DNA of 64,000 nucleotides from assembly GCF_000262465.1 (NCBI RefSeq), contig NZ_CM001489.1:5246741-5310740 (forward strand), written 5' to 3'. Origin of the DNA: Frankia sp. QA3 (GTDB lineage: Bacteria > Actinomycetota > Actinomycetes > Frankiales > Frankiaceae). Both the position numbers and the translations under genes were made by a program. The notes below the pieces were generated by a model. The model was not told where the DNA came from and did not search any database. It saw only the letters and a program-made list of their open reading frames with translations. Shown here in pieces: positions 46,224 through 54,722 of the stretch (its first letter is position 1; every line of letters starts with the position of its first letter).

Positions 46224-47819
46224 ATGCCGGATATCATCATCGAAACGTCGAGCGGCCGGATTCGCGGCACGACGACACCATCGGGTGTGCACGTTTTCAA
46301 GGGAATTCCGTACGGCGGATCCGTCACCGGCGCGAACCGATTCCAGCCCGCCCGCCCGCCCGAGCCGTGGACGGGTGTTCGGGACGCCTTATCCTACGGT
46401 CCGACCGCGCCGCAGGCGCACCCGGCCGAGGCGGGCGGCGGTGCGGACGATCCCGCCGCGACCGCGCGGATGGCGCCGTTCCTGGCGTTCCTGCACGGCC
46501 TGGCCGGGGACGAACCGGCCCAGGACGAGGACTGTCTGGTGCTCAACGTCTGGACCGGCGGCGTCGATCAGCAACGCCCCCGCGCGGTGCTGGTGTGGCT
46601 GCACGGCGGCGCCTTCAGCACGGGCTCGGGCTCCTGGCCGCTGTACGACGGCGCTCCCCTGGCCGGCCGGGGCGACGCCGTGGTCGTCACGATCAACCAC
46701 CGGCTGGGCCCGCTCGGCTTCCTGCACCTCGGCGAGCTGGCCGGGGACCGCTACCGCGACGCGGGCAACGCCGGCATGCTCGACATCGTGCTCGCCCTGC
46801 GGTGGGTGCGCGACAACATCGCCGGATTCGGCGGCGACCCGAACCGGGTGCTGGTGTTCGGCGACTCGGGCGGCGCGTCGAAGACCTCCATCCTGCTGGG
46901 CATGCCGGCGGCGAGGGGCCTGTTCCACCGGGCGGCGGTGATGAGCGGCCCGCTGGTCCGCTCCTGCCCGGCGGACGTGGCGACCGCGAACGCCGAGGAG
47001 CTGCTCGGCCGGCTCGGGATCGCCGGGCCGGACGTCGCGAAGCTGCACGACGTGCCGGCCGAGCGGCTCGTCGAGGAGGCGGAGGCGGTCGGCGTGCCGA
47101 TCGGCGCCGGGCTCGCCGGGGCGGCCGAGGGCGACCGGTTCATGCCCTTCCAGGCGGTCGTCGACGGCCGGAACCTGCCCGCCCATCCGATGGATCCGGT
47201 GGCCTCGCCACTGGGCGCCGACGTCCCGGTTCTGGTCGGTTCGACGCGGGACGACATGAAGATGATCATGTTGGGCATGCCGTGGTTCGGCTCCCTCGAC
47301 GACGCCGGCCTGGCCGCGCTGGCCGGCGGCATGTTCGGCGCCGCCGGGCCGGAGTTCGTGCGCGCCTACCGCGCGGAGCGGCCGGACGCGACGCCGAGCG
47401 AGCTGGCGTGCGCCTTCGTGACCGACCGGGTGATGTGGTGGGGCGGGATCGACTGGGCCCAGCGGAAGATCGCCGCCAACGGCGCCCCCGTGTACGTCTA
47501 CCGTTTCGATTTCGCCACGCCCGCGCTCGGCGGGATTCTCGGGGCCACCCACGGCGGTGAGATCCCATTTGTGTTCGACAATTACCCGCTCACCCCGATG
47601 GCCGGTGACCGGCCCGAGAATGCACAGGTGGCCCGCGCGCTCAGCGAGGCGTTCGTGCGTTTCGCCCAGGAGGGCGATCCAAACCACCCCGGACTGCCCG
47701 CCTGGTCGCCCTACACGCTCGACCGGCGCGCCACCATGATCTTCGACACCGAGTCCCGCGTCGAGAACGATCCCCGCCCGGCGATCCGCGAGCTCCACGC
47801 CCGGGTATCGGCGGGATAG
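46224..47819 (+). CDS. Type-B carboxylesterase
   Basis: This 531-residue cholinesterase-like esterase begins ETSSGRIRGTTTPSGVHVFK, a typical start. The oxyanion loop is WLHGGAFSTGSG, the nucleophile elbow VFGDSGGASK, the acidic member is probably in VGSTRDDMKM, and the His is in GATHGGEIPFVF. There is no signal peptide, so it is cytoplasmic. GGGAAAGGA precedes the ATG. A second carboxylesterase lies 42 bp downstream, probably on the same transcript from the strong promoter just described. It likely cleaves an ester imported from outside. Confidence 0.94.
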   Translation: MPDIIIETSSGRIRGTTTPSGVHVFKGIPYGGSVTGANRFQPARPPEPWTGVRDALSYGPTAPQAHPAEAGGGADDPAATARMAPFLAFLHGLAGDEPAQDEDCLVLNVWTGGVDQQRPRAVLVWLHGGAFSTGSGSWPLYDGAPLAGRGDAVVVTINHRLGPLGFLHLGELAGDRYRDAGNAGMLDIVLALRWVRDNIAGFGGDPNRVLVFGDSGGASKTSILLGMPAARGLFHRAAVMSGPLVRSCPADVATANAEELLGRLGIAGPDVAKLHDVPAERLVEEAEAVGVPIGAGLAGAAEGDRFMPFQAVVDGRNLPAHPMDPVASPLGADVPVLVGSTRDDMKMIMLGMPWFGSLDDAGLAALAGGMFGAAGPEFVRAYRAERPDATPSELACAFVTDRVMWWGGIDWAQRKIAANGAPVYVYRFDFATPALGGILGATHGGEIPFVFDNYPLTPMAGDRPENAQVARALSEAFVRFAQEGDPNHPGLPAWSPYTLDRRATMIFDTESRVENDPRPAIRELHARVSAG

Positions 47820-47861
47820 ATCGGCCGGGCGCCGGCACTTCTGCCCCGATAAGGTCCGGCC

Positions 47862-49551
47862 ATGGACGACGCTGGCGGGGCGGACGACGCTGGCGGGGCG
47901 GACAACGCTGGCGGGGCGGACAACGCTGGCGGGGCGGACAACGCTGGCGGGGCGGGCAACGCTGGCGGGGCGGACGACGCTGGCGGGGCGGGCAACGCTG
48001 GCGGGGCGGGCAACCCGGGCGCGCCGATCACCGAGACCTCGGCGGGGCGGCTGCGTGGCCGGCGCGTGGACGCGGATGTGCTGGCCTTTCTCGGCATCAC
48101 GTATGGCGCGCCGACCGGCGGCGAGCGCCGGTTCCGGCCGCCGGCGCCCGTGCGGCCGCCGACCGGCGTCCGCGACGCGCTGGCCGTCGGCCCCTCCAGC
48201 CCCCAGCCCGCGGTGCCCGCGGAGGCGGCCGGGGCGCTGGCGGTCTTCGGCGGCATCCCCGAGCCCTCGATGTCCGAGGACTGCCTGGTGCTGAACGTGT
48301 GGACGCCGGCGGCCGACGGCGCCCGCCGGCCGACCGGTGATCGTCTACTTCCACGGCGGGGGGCACGCGACCGGTTCGGTGTCGTGGCCCGTCCATGACG
48401 GCGCGGCCCTCGCCCGCCGGGACGCCGTCGTGGTCACGGTCAACCACCGGCTCGGTATCCTGGGCTACCTGTACCTGGCCGACCTGCTGGGCGAGCAGTT
48501 CACGGCGTCGGGTGCAGCCGGCGTGCTCGACTTGGTGCAGGCGCTGGAGTGGGTCCGGGACACCATCGCGGCCTTCGGCGGGGATCCCGGCAACGTCACG
48601 ATCTCCGGTGAGTCCGGGGGCGGCTCCAAGGTCGCGACCCTGCTGGCGATGCCGTCCGCCCGCGGCCTGTTTCACCGCGCCGTGATCATGAGCGGGTGGT
48701 TCGGCCTGCGGGGCACCGAGCCCGAGCAGGCCCGGTCCATCACCGCTCGGGCGCTGGACCTGCTGGACCTGCTGGACCTGCGTCCCGACCAGGCCGAGCA
48801 GGTGCTGACGCTGCCGGCGCAGCGGCTGGTGGAGGCCGCCGCCCCGATGGGCGGCATCGACAACGGCCTCTACCCCGCCACCGACGGGAAGATCATCCCC
48901 GCCCAGCCACTCGCGGCGGTCCGCGACGGACTGGCTCCCGACGTGCCGCTGCTCATCGGGACGACCCGCGACGAGTACAGCATGTTCCTGCCGTTGGCCA
49001 CGATGGGCCGGCCCGGTCCGCGGGCGGACGCGGAGCTCGCCCACCTGGTCGACGCCTTCGGACCCGACGTCGTCGGGGTCGTGGAGGCCTACCAGGCCGA
49101 TCGGCCGGAGCTGAGCGCGGACCGGGTGCGGGTGGCGGTGGCGACGGACGGTCACGTGCGGCTGCCCGCCATCCGGCTGGCGCAGGCCCGCCTGGCCGCG
49201 GGCGGCGCGGCCGTGTACCTGTACCGGTTCGGCTGGGAGACCCCGCTCGACCCGTCACTGCGGGCGGCGCACGGCCTCGACGTCCCGTTCTTCTTCGACA
49301 CGGTGGACACCGCCACGGCCGCCGCCCTCGGCGCGGACACCGGCGACAGCGACGGACGCCGCGCACTCGCGGCGCGGATGGGCGACGCCTGGGTCGCCTT
49401 CGCCCGCGACGGCCGGCCCGCCGCCGGGCCGGCTCTCCCGTGGCCGCCGTACTCCCTGCCCGAACGCGCCACCGTGCTGTTCGACGTCCCGACCCGGATC
49501 GAGGCCGACCCCGCCGGCGCCGAGCGCGCCGCGTGGGGCCGTCTCGGCTGA
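47862..49551 (+). pseudogene. Type-B carboxylesterase, frameshifted
   Basis: This is a second esterase with the same plan as its neighbour. An N-terminal extension of eight six-residue repeats (DDAGGA/DNAGGA, 47865-48008) precedes the family start ETSAGRLRGRRVDAD. The first frame carries EDCLVLNVWTPAADGARRP to about 48335. The oxyanion part (VIVYFHGGGHATGS) and the rest are one frame later. Total length is 3n+1, so one base is extra within about 48320-48337. Downstream, the elbow ISGESGGGSK, acid TTRDEYSM and His-containing RAAHGLDVPFFF are intact, giving 562 residues when corrected. The catalytic half alone could start at GTG 48337. It may be an error in GC-rich sequence or a real lesion. 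Confidence 0.85.
47865..48026. repeat. 18-bp in-frame tandem repeat x8 (+1 degenerate), DDAGGA
   Basis: Eight 18-bp units (GACAACGCTGGCGGGGCG type) begin right after the ATG of the second carboxylesterase, with a ninth degraded copy. They encode an Asp/Asn/Ala/Gly tail ahead of the folded domain. The first carboxylesterase has nothing like it. Confidence 0.9.
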
Positions 49552-49601
49552 GAACGGGACTCGGCTGAGAACGGGACTCGGCTGAGAACGGGACTCGGCT
49601 G
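49543..49601. repeat. 17-bp direct repeat x3.5 across a stop codon
   Basis: Three full copies and a partial copy of CTCGGCTGAGAACGGGA follow one another. The first contains the esterase stop codon. The unit is not a multiple of three, so later TGAs fall in other frames. Confidence 0.85.
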
Positions 49602-49613
49602 CCGGACGGCCGA

Positions 49614-49649
49614 ACCGCCCATCCCCACTGGCGCTGGGGGATGGGCGGT
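49614..49649. terminator. Bidirectional hairpin between convergent genes
   Basis: Perfect 13-bp arms (ACCGCCCATCCCC / GGGGATGGGCGGT) with a 10-nt loop lie between the esterase and the convergent exported hydrolase. This is a strong candidate for terminating both. Confidence 0.8.
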
Positions 49650-49732
49650 CGGCGGTCGGCGGTGCTCAGGTGCGGTCGGCGCCCGTCACCGGAACGCCGT
49701 CACCGGGGACACCTGGCACTGGGGAACACCTG

Positions 49733-51301
49733 TCATTCCGGAACGGTGGACGACGCCGCCGCCGCCACGAGCGGCTTCGCGTCGGCCGGCAGGATGAAGC
49801 CGGCGTTCACGGCGCTGGTCGTGGCCTTCGTCCACGCGGCGACGAAGGCTTCGTGGGACGGGTAGAGGGCGTGCAACTGCGCCGCGGTGAACGGGACGGT
49901 GGTGCCGAACAGGGCGCAGAACGGGGAGGAACCGGTGTCCTGGCCGAGCCCGGACAGCTTCGCCACCGGGGCGTCGACCGCGGGGGTGCGGATGCCGCCC
50001 TTCACGTTACCGTTGGCGTCGAGGACGTAGGCGTTGTTCGTGATCTGCAGCCGCGGCGCCTTCGACGGCGCCTGCCCGGTGGTGACCCACCGGTTGAGCT
50101 GCGAGAACGCGGTCTGCAGGACGTACTGCTGCTCGCCGGCGTTGATCGGCTTGGCGCAGCTGAAGCCGGCGGCCCCGGTCGGCGGGTTGCGCAGCGCGTT
50201 GAACGCGGCGACGCTGCCCTGCCCGTCGCCGACGTCCGTGGCCGCGATGCCGATGGTGTAGGCGTCGGCGTGGGCGGTCCCCGCGACCTCCCACAGGCGG
50301 AACCGGTTGGTGTCGTCCTGGCGGGCGTCGACGTAGCCGAGCAGGCCGGTCGGCAGGTCCGTCTCGGTCTGGAAGGTCAGGACCGGGACGGCGAGGTCGG
50401 GACGGATCCGGACGACGGCTGGCGCCGCGATGTCGGGACGCTCCGGGGCCTGGGACAGCGCGCTCGCGGTGCCGGCGCGGCTGTGCAGCAGGTACCCGTC
50501 GTACACGTTGACGAGCGGGTGGATGGCGTTGACGTAGGTCGTCAGCCGGAAGGCCGACTGCGACTCTCCGTCGCCGAGCACCTTCTTCGGCCTCAGCCCG
50601 CCGAGGACCGTGCCGGCCGACTTCCGCACCGCCTGGCCGGTCTGGGAGAAGATGTCGTACGAGTAGCTGTCACCGGGATGGGACAGCGCCTGGTAGCGGT
50701 CCGGGTCGGCGTTCTTCGTCGCGTTGAGCCCGACGGCCTGCGCGGACACCCCGACCCAGGCGTAGCCCTCCCGGATGAGCTGGTTGTGGGCGGCGGTCCA
50801 GTCCGGGGCTCCGTCGTAACCGGCGGATACGTTGAGCCATTCGACGACGACGGTGCCGTTGAACTTCCGGGCGTCGGCCGGGCGGTTGACCACGATCCGT
50901 GTTGTGTACGGCGCCGTGGTGGCCGGGGTCACGGTCCACTTGCCGTCCGACCCCAGCGTCCCCGACGACTGGTAGGCGGTCGCGGAGCCGGCGAGGAAGT
51001 ACTCGGACTGCCGGTACCCGACCTTGGCTAAGGCGAAGGCGGTGGCGCCCACCACGGGGACGCCCTTACCGCCGGTGACGGGCCCGGTCACCGTGGGACT
51101 GGCAGCCGAGGGGCTGGCAGCCGAGGGGCTGGCGGCCGAAGGGCTGGCAGCCGAAGGGCTGGCAGCCGAAGGGCTGGCGGCCGCAGCGGCCGAACCGGTC
51201 GCGACCTGGGCCACCCCGGCGGCGGTCACGGCCAGCAGGCCGGCCACCGTTGTCGTCGCGATCCGTCGGCGGCGGGTCCGCCACCTGGCCATCACTGTCA
51301 T
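49733..51301 (-). CDS. Exported alpha/beta hydrolase domain protein (Abhydrolase_10-like)
   Basis: This 522-residue protein has a twin-arginine-type signal (RTRRRRIATTTVAGLLAV, then an Ala-rich cleavage zone). Six PSAAS repeats (51095-51184) follow, probably a wall-spanning stalk. The body starts VTGPVTGGKGVP and has EWLNVSAGYDGAPDW, WVGVSAQAVGL, a nucleophile elbow GDGESQSAFRL, and a His in EVAGTAHAD, all features of the poorly characterised alpha/beta hydrolase domain family PF20091. AAAGGA lies 7 bp before the ATG at 51301. Being exported, it could make the first cut on a polymer or ester that the Liv-type system then imports; that link is inference. Confidence 0.85.
   Translation of the reverse strand: MTVMARWRTRRRRIATTTVAGLLAVTAAGVAQVATGSAAAAASPSAASPSAASPSAASPSAASPSAASPTVTGPVTGGKGVPVVGATAFALAKVGYRQSEYFLAGSATAYQSSGTLGSDGKWTVTPATTAPYTTRIVVNRPADARKFNGTVVVEWLNVSAGYDGAPDWTAAHNQLIREGYAWVGVSAQAVGLNATKNADPDRYQALSHPGDSYSYDIFSQTGQAVRKSAGTVLGGLRPKKVLGDGESQSAFRLTTYVNAIHPLVNVYDGYLLHSRAGTASALSQAPERPDIAAPAVVRIRPDLAVPVLTFQTETDLPTGLLGYVDARQDDTNRFRLWEVAGTAHADAYTIGIAATDVGDGQGSVAAFNALRNPPTGAAGFSCAKPINAGEQQYVLQTAFSQLNRWVTTGQAPSKAPRLQITNNAYVLDANGNVKGGIRTPAVDAPVAKLSGLGQDTGSSPFCALFGTTVPFTAAQLHALYPSHEAFVAAWTKATTSAVNAGFILPADAKPLVAAAASSTVPE
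51095..51184. repeat. 15-bp in-frame tandem repeat x6 (PSAAS stalk)
   Basis: Six units of the GGGCTGGCAGCCGAA kind encode, on the minus strand, PSAAS repeats just after the Tat-type signal of the exported hydrolase. Confidence 0.88.
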
Positions 51302-51791
51302 GGTCACGTCCTTTACGGCGAGGGACGCCGCGACCCGACCTGCCTCCACCGAGCCGCGACACACGTCAGCATCGGTGGCTTCGCGAGCGATCGCCACGCG
51401 CGGCCCCGGCCGTGGAAACGACCGAGGCTGGCGCGGGAACGCCCCCAGAAAGGCCGGGCATTTCGCCGGAACCCGTTTCGGGGCTTTCCTGGAATCACTC
51501 ATTCACGATGCTGTGATCTCGACATTACGGGACTTAGACCGTGGACGGCACCCCACCATGGGGTAACGCTCTTCTTGACAAGCACGTTCCTTTTGGTCGG
51601 AGTCGGGATGGCGTGCACTGTCACCCATCCAACTCCGATGGGTATCCGCCAGATGTCGGAGATCTGTATCCAAATTACCGACGATTGCGCGGAACCCCGC
51701 ACACCACGGACCGAATGCTTCGCCGCCGGGTGCGGCACCGTCCTGAGTCGTCGGCCCGGCCCGGCCCGGCCCGCGACCTCCGGCCAACCCC

Positions 51792-51971
51792 TCGCCGCCC
51801 GGCCCGACCCCTCGCCACCCGGCCCTGCACTTCGCCGCCCGGCCCCACTCTTCGCCGCCCGGCCCGACCCCTCGCCACCCGGCCCTGCACTTCGCCACCC
51901 GGCCCGACCCCTCGCCACCCGGCCCTGCACTTCGCCGCCCGGCCCTGCACTTCGCCACCCGGCCCGACCCC
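51792..51971. repeat. 20-bp tandem repeat x9, intergenic minisatellite
   Basis: Nine 20-bp units share TCGCCRCCCGGCCC followed by TGCACT, GACCCC or CACTCT. The mixture of three variant ends suggests unequal exchange. It is noncoding as far as I can see and ends 80 bp before the LexA-box sequence. Confidence 0.9.
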
Positions 51972-52050
51972 TCGCCGGCAGCCGCAGCCTTGGGGATGTG
52001 GACGGGCCGGCGGCGTGCGGCGGGCCGCTTCCCCACATCGCTCACAGAGC

Positions 52051-52064
52051 CGAACATACGTTCG
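52051..52064. promoter_or_regulatory. LexA/SOS box (CGAAC-N4-GTTCG)
   Basis: CGAACATACGTTCG matches the actinobacterial/Gram-positive SOS consensus CGAAC-N4-GTTCG exactly and lies 33 bp before the HNH gene ATG. From memory, some 13E12-family (DUF222-HNH) genes in Mycobacterium tuberculosis were reported to be LexA-regulated, which supports function here. Confidence 0.8.
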
Positions 52065-52096
52065 ACATCCGGGGGTGGCGGATCTACCGTTGACTC

Positions 52097-53665
52097 ATGA
52101 CCACGCACGGCCCCAGCCCCGGCCGCGACCCCGCTCCCAGCCCGGTCCCTGACCCCGACGCCACCCCCACCCCCGATCCTGGCGCCGACGCCGACCCCGA
52201 CCTCGCCTCCACCCCCGATCCTGACTCCGACGTCGACCCGGCTCCCGCGTCCGGCTTCGGCAACGACCAGACGGGTTGTCCACGGCTGCTTGCCGCGCTG
52301 TCCGAGCTCGACGAGCTGGTCGGGCAGGCGGTGGACATGCCCGGCTGGTCCCTGTCAGATCCCGACCTCGACAGCGCGGTGCTGGACTGCTCGGTGTTGC
52401 TGGCCCGGCTCGCCGCGCTGCGTCTGGGGTTGATCCGTGAGCTGCACGGCCGCGGCAGCGCCCAACGCGAGGGCGCCACCAGCACCGCCGCGCTCCTGCG
52501 CGCCCGGCTGCGGATCCGCCCCGGCGAGGCCCAGCGGCTGCTCGGTCTTGCCCTGGCAGTCGACGGCGACCTCACCGCCACCGGCACCGCCCTGACCGCC
52601 GGCACCATCAGCATCGACCAGGCCTTCGCGATCCACGCGGCGCTGCGCGCCCTACCCCGCGGGGTGGACCTCACCAAACGACGTGAAGCCGAAGCACTCC
52701 TGCTCCAGTGCGCGGGCACCTTCGACCCCGCCGATCTCACCCTCCTCGGCCGCCACATCCGCGAGCGGCTCACCGACGTCGACACCAGCCCCGGCGGCGA
52801 CAGCCCCGACCCCGCCGACGACAACAGCGGCAGCGATGACGGGAATGATCACGGCAGCGGCGGTGGTGACCCCGACGGTGCCAACGCCGGCGATGGTGCT
52901 GACGGGGACGATCCGGCGTCGCGTCGCCACCTGTCGATCATCGACCTGTCCGACGGGATGACCCGGATCAGCGGCGAACTCGACGCCGAGGGCGCCGCAC
53001 TCCTGCGCACCGCCCTCGACAGCCTCGCCGCCCCCAGCCCCGCCATCGACGGCACACGCGACCCCCGCAGCCCCGCCCGACGCCGGGCCGACGCGCTCGT
53101 CGAGCTTCTGCGCCGTGCCCTCGACGCCTCGTCGGTACCCGTCTCCGGCGGTGTGCGCCCCCACCTGACCGTCACCGTCCCCTGGGCGACGCTGGTCGGC
53201 CGCGGCGGGCCGGCCGCGTCCACGAGCTGGGGCCAGCCGATACCCCGTTCCGTGCTACGCCGCCTGGCCTGCGACGCCGAGGTCAGCCGCATCGTCCTCA
53301 ACCCGGACAGCGTCCCCCTCGACGTCGGCCGCACGCAACGCACCGTCCCGGCCGACCTGCGCCGCGCCCTGGTCGCCCGCGACCGCTGTTGCGCGTTCCC
53401 CACTTGCAACAGGCCGCCGAGTTGGTGTCAGGCGCACCACATTCGGCACTGGACCGACAACGGCACCACCTGCCTGAACAACCTCGTGCTCGTCTGCGGC
53501 TGGCACCACCGCTTCCTCCACCACCACGGCTGGACCGTCCGACTCGGCGCCGACCACCGACCCGAATTCCTCCCGCCCCTCTGGACCGACCCCGCCCAGA
53601 CACCCCGCCGAAACCCCTACACCCAACCCCTCGAAACTCTCCTCAGCCCCCCGCCGAACCATTGA
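52097..53665 (+). CDS. DUF222 and HNH endonuclease domain protein (13E12 repeat family)
   Basis: This 522-residue protein has an Asp/Pro-rich repetitive N-terminus (1 to 55), then DUF222 (ALSELDELVGQAVDMPG, ARLRIRPGEAQRLLGLA, GTISIDQAFAIHAALRAL) interrupted by an acidic Gly/Asp loop near 240 to 270. The C-terminal HNH nuclease has CAFPTC, CQAHHIRHWTDNG, LNNLVLVCGWHHRFLHHHGW; the Cys pairs and His residues of a zinc-structured HNH site are all present. Such genes are multicopy in many actinobacteria and of uncertain role; some may be mobile-element related. The LexA box suggests induction by DNA damage. No second copy or flanking repeats indicating mobility are visible. Confidence 0.92.
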   Translation: MTTHGPSPGRDPAPSPVPDPDATPTPDPGADADPDLASTPDPDSDVDPAPASGFGNDQTGCPRLLAALSELDELVGQAVDMPGWSLSDPDLDSAVLDCSVLLARLAALRLGLIRELHGRGSAQREGATSTAALLRARLRIRPGEAQRLLGLALAVDGDLTATGTALTAGTISIDQAFAIHAALRALPRGVDLTKRREAEALLLQCAGTFDPADLTLLGRHIRERLTDVDTSPGGDSPDPADDNSGSDDGNDHGSGGGDPDGANAGDGADGDDPASRRHLSIIDLSDGMTRISGELDAEGAALLRTALDSLAAPSPAIDGTRDPRSPARRRADALVELLRRALDASSVPVSGGVRPHLTVTVPWATLVGRGGPAASTSWGQPIPRSVLRRLACDAEVSRIVLNPDSVPLDVGRTQRTVPADLRRALVARDRCCAFPTCNRPPSWCQAHHIRHWTDNGTTCLNNLVLVCGWHHRFLHHHGWTVRLGADHRPEFLPPLWTDPAQTPRRNPYTQPLETLLSPPPNH

Positions 53666-53765
53666 GCGGCCCCGGAACATCGAATGTTGGAACCTCGTGG
53701 AAGGCGGTGCTCGGCGGGCGCTTCGACGCGACCCGAGCACTGCCTTCCGCAGGGCTCAGCGAAGA

Positions 53766-54632
53766 TCAGCCTGTGGGGCCGTTCGGGAACTTGAGCAGGG
53801 AGCCGGCGTCGACCCGGATCTGCTGGCCGGTGATGTACCGGGACTCGTCGGAGGCGAGGAACAGCACCAGGTTGGAGATATCGACCGGCTCGACGTAGGG
53901 GATCGGCATCGCCTGGAACGTGACGAACGCGGGCTCGACGTCCTCCCGGGTCGGGTTCTCCAGGTCCGGCCGGAACTGCGCGTACAGCCCGTCGTTGTGA
54001 AGCAGGTGGGTGTTGACGTTGGTCGGGTGGACCGCGTTGACCCGGATGAACTTCGGGGCCAGGTGGAGCGCCATCTCCTCGACGTAGCCGATGAGGATCT
54101 TCTTCGCCCAGCCGTAGCCGGCGCTGCCCGGGCCCATCGCGGGGTTGTCGGTGGTGTTGGGCATCATGGCCGCGGTCGAGCCGGTGACGATGATGGAGCT
54201 GTGGTCCGGCAGGTGCGGGACGCTGACGGCGACGGCGTTCATCACGCCGATGAGGTCGACGTCGACGGCGTCGATGAAGTCGGTGGCCTGCGGGTCGCCC
54301 ATCGCCATCGGCAGGATGCCGGCGTTCGCGACGACGATGTCGAGACGTCCGAGCTCGGCGACGCCCTTGGTGACAGCCTCTCGGAGCTGGTCACGCTCGC
54401 GGACGTCGGCCTTGGTGGCGATGATGCGCCGGCCGAGCTTCTCGACCAGCGTGACGGTCTCGGCGAGGTCCTCCGGAGTGGACAGCGGGTAGGGGTTCGA
54501 CTCGATCTGCTCGACGATGTCGATGGCGATGATGTCGGCGCCCTCCTGCGCCAGGCGGACCGCGTGGCTGCGGCCCTGCCCGCGCGCCGCACCCGTGATG
54601 AAGGCGACCTTGCCCTCGAGGCGACCTGGCAT
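53766..54632 (-). CDS. Mycofactocin-coupled SDR family oxidoreductase
   Basis: This 288-residue SDR belongs to the subgroup that carries a tightly bound nicotinamide cofactor and passes electrons to mycofactocin. The marker N-terminus GAARGQGRSHAVRLAQEGAD and the insert after IAIDI are present. VANAGIL, GSTAAMM, YGWAK (Tyr/Lys) and the long NAVHPTNVNTHLLHND loop fit the subgroup. GAGGAG lies 7 bp before the ATG. It is followed on the same strand order by an aldehyde dehydrogenase upstream, so alcohol to aldehyde to acid is the natural reading. No mycofactocin biosynthesis genes are in the window. Confidence 0.9.
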   Translation of the reverse strand: MPGRLEGKVAFITGAARGQGRSHAVRLAQEGADIIAIDIVEQIESNPYPLSTPEDLAETVTLVEKLGRRIIATKADVRERDQLREAVTKGVAELGRLDIVVANAGILPMAMGDPQATDFIDAVDVDLIGVMNAVAVSVPHLPDHSSIIVTGSTAAMMPNTTDNPAMGPGSAGYGWAKKILIGYVEEMALHLAPKFIRVNAVHPTNVNTHLLHNDGLYAQFRPDLENPTREDVEPAFVTFQAMPIPYVEPVDISNLVLFLASDESRYITGQQIRVDAGSLLKFPNGPTG

Positions 54633-54722
54633 CGTCCTGCTCCTCTGCTCGTGGATTCGATCTGTTCATGGGGCGGCCCGGGTAGGGGCCGCCTGGTTGT
54701 GGGCGCCTGAGATGAGAGCGGC

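Larger units (their letters stand above)
51302..52096. other. 795-bp gap: hydrolase promoter, minisatellite, SOS-box promoter
   Basis: Open frames on both strands here consist mainly of the repeat translated and are not genes. The region holds the leftward promoter of the exported hydrolase, a small hairpin ACCCCA-CCA-TGGGGT near 51550, a 20-bp minisatellite (51792-51971), and a LexA-box sequence just before the HNH gene. Confidence 0.6.

Noticed and set aside
51503..52108. Minus- and plus-strand frames over the 20-bp minisatellite
   Set aside because: They are translations of the repeat in several frames, with no start site, no family and equal openness on both strands.
52097..53665. Insertion sequence or group II intron carrying the HNH domain
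   Set aside because: No terminal inverted repeats, no target duplication and no reverse transcriptase; DUF222 plus HNH is a stand-alone family.
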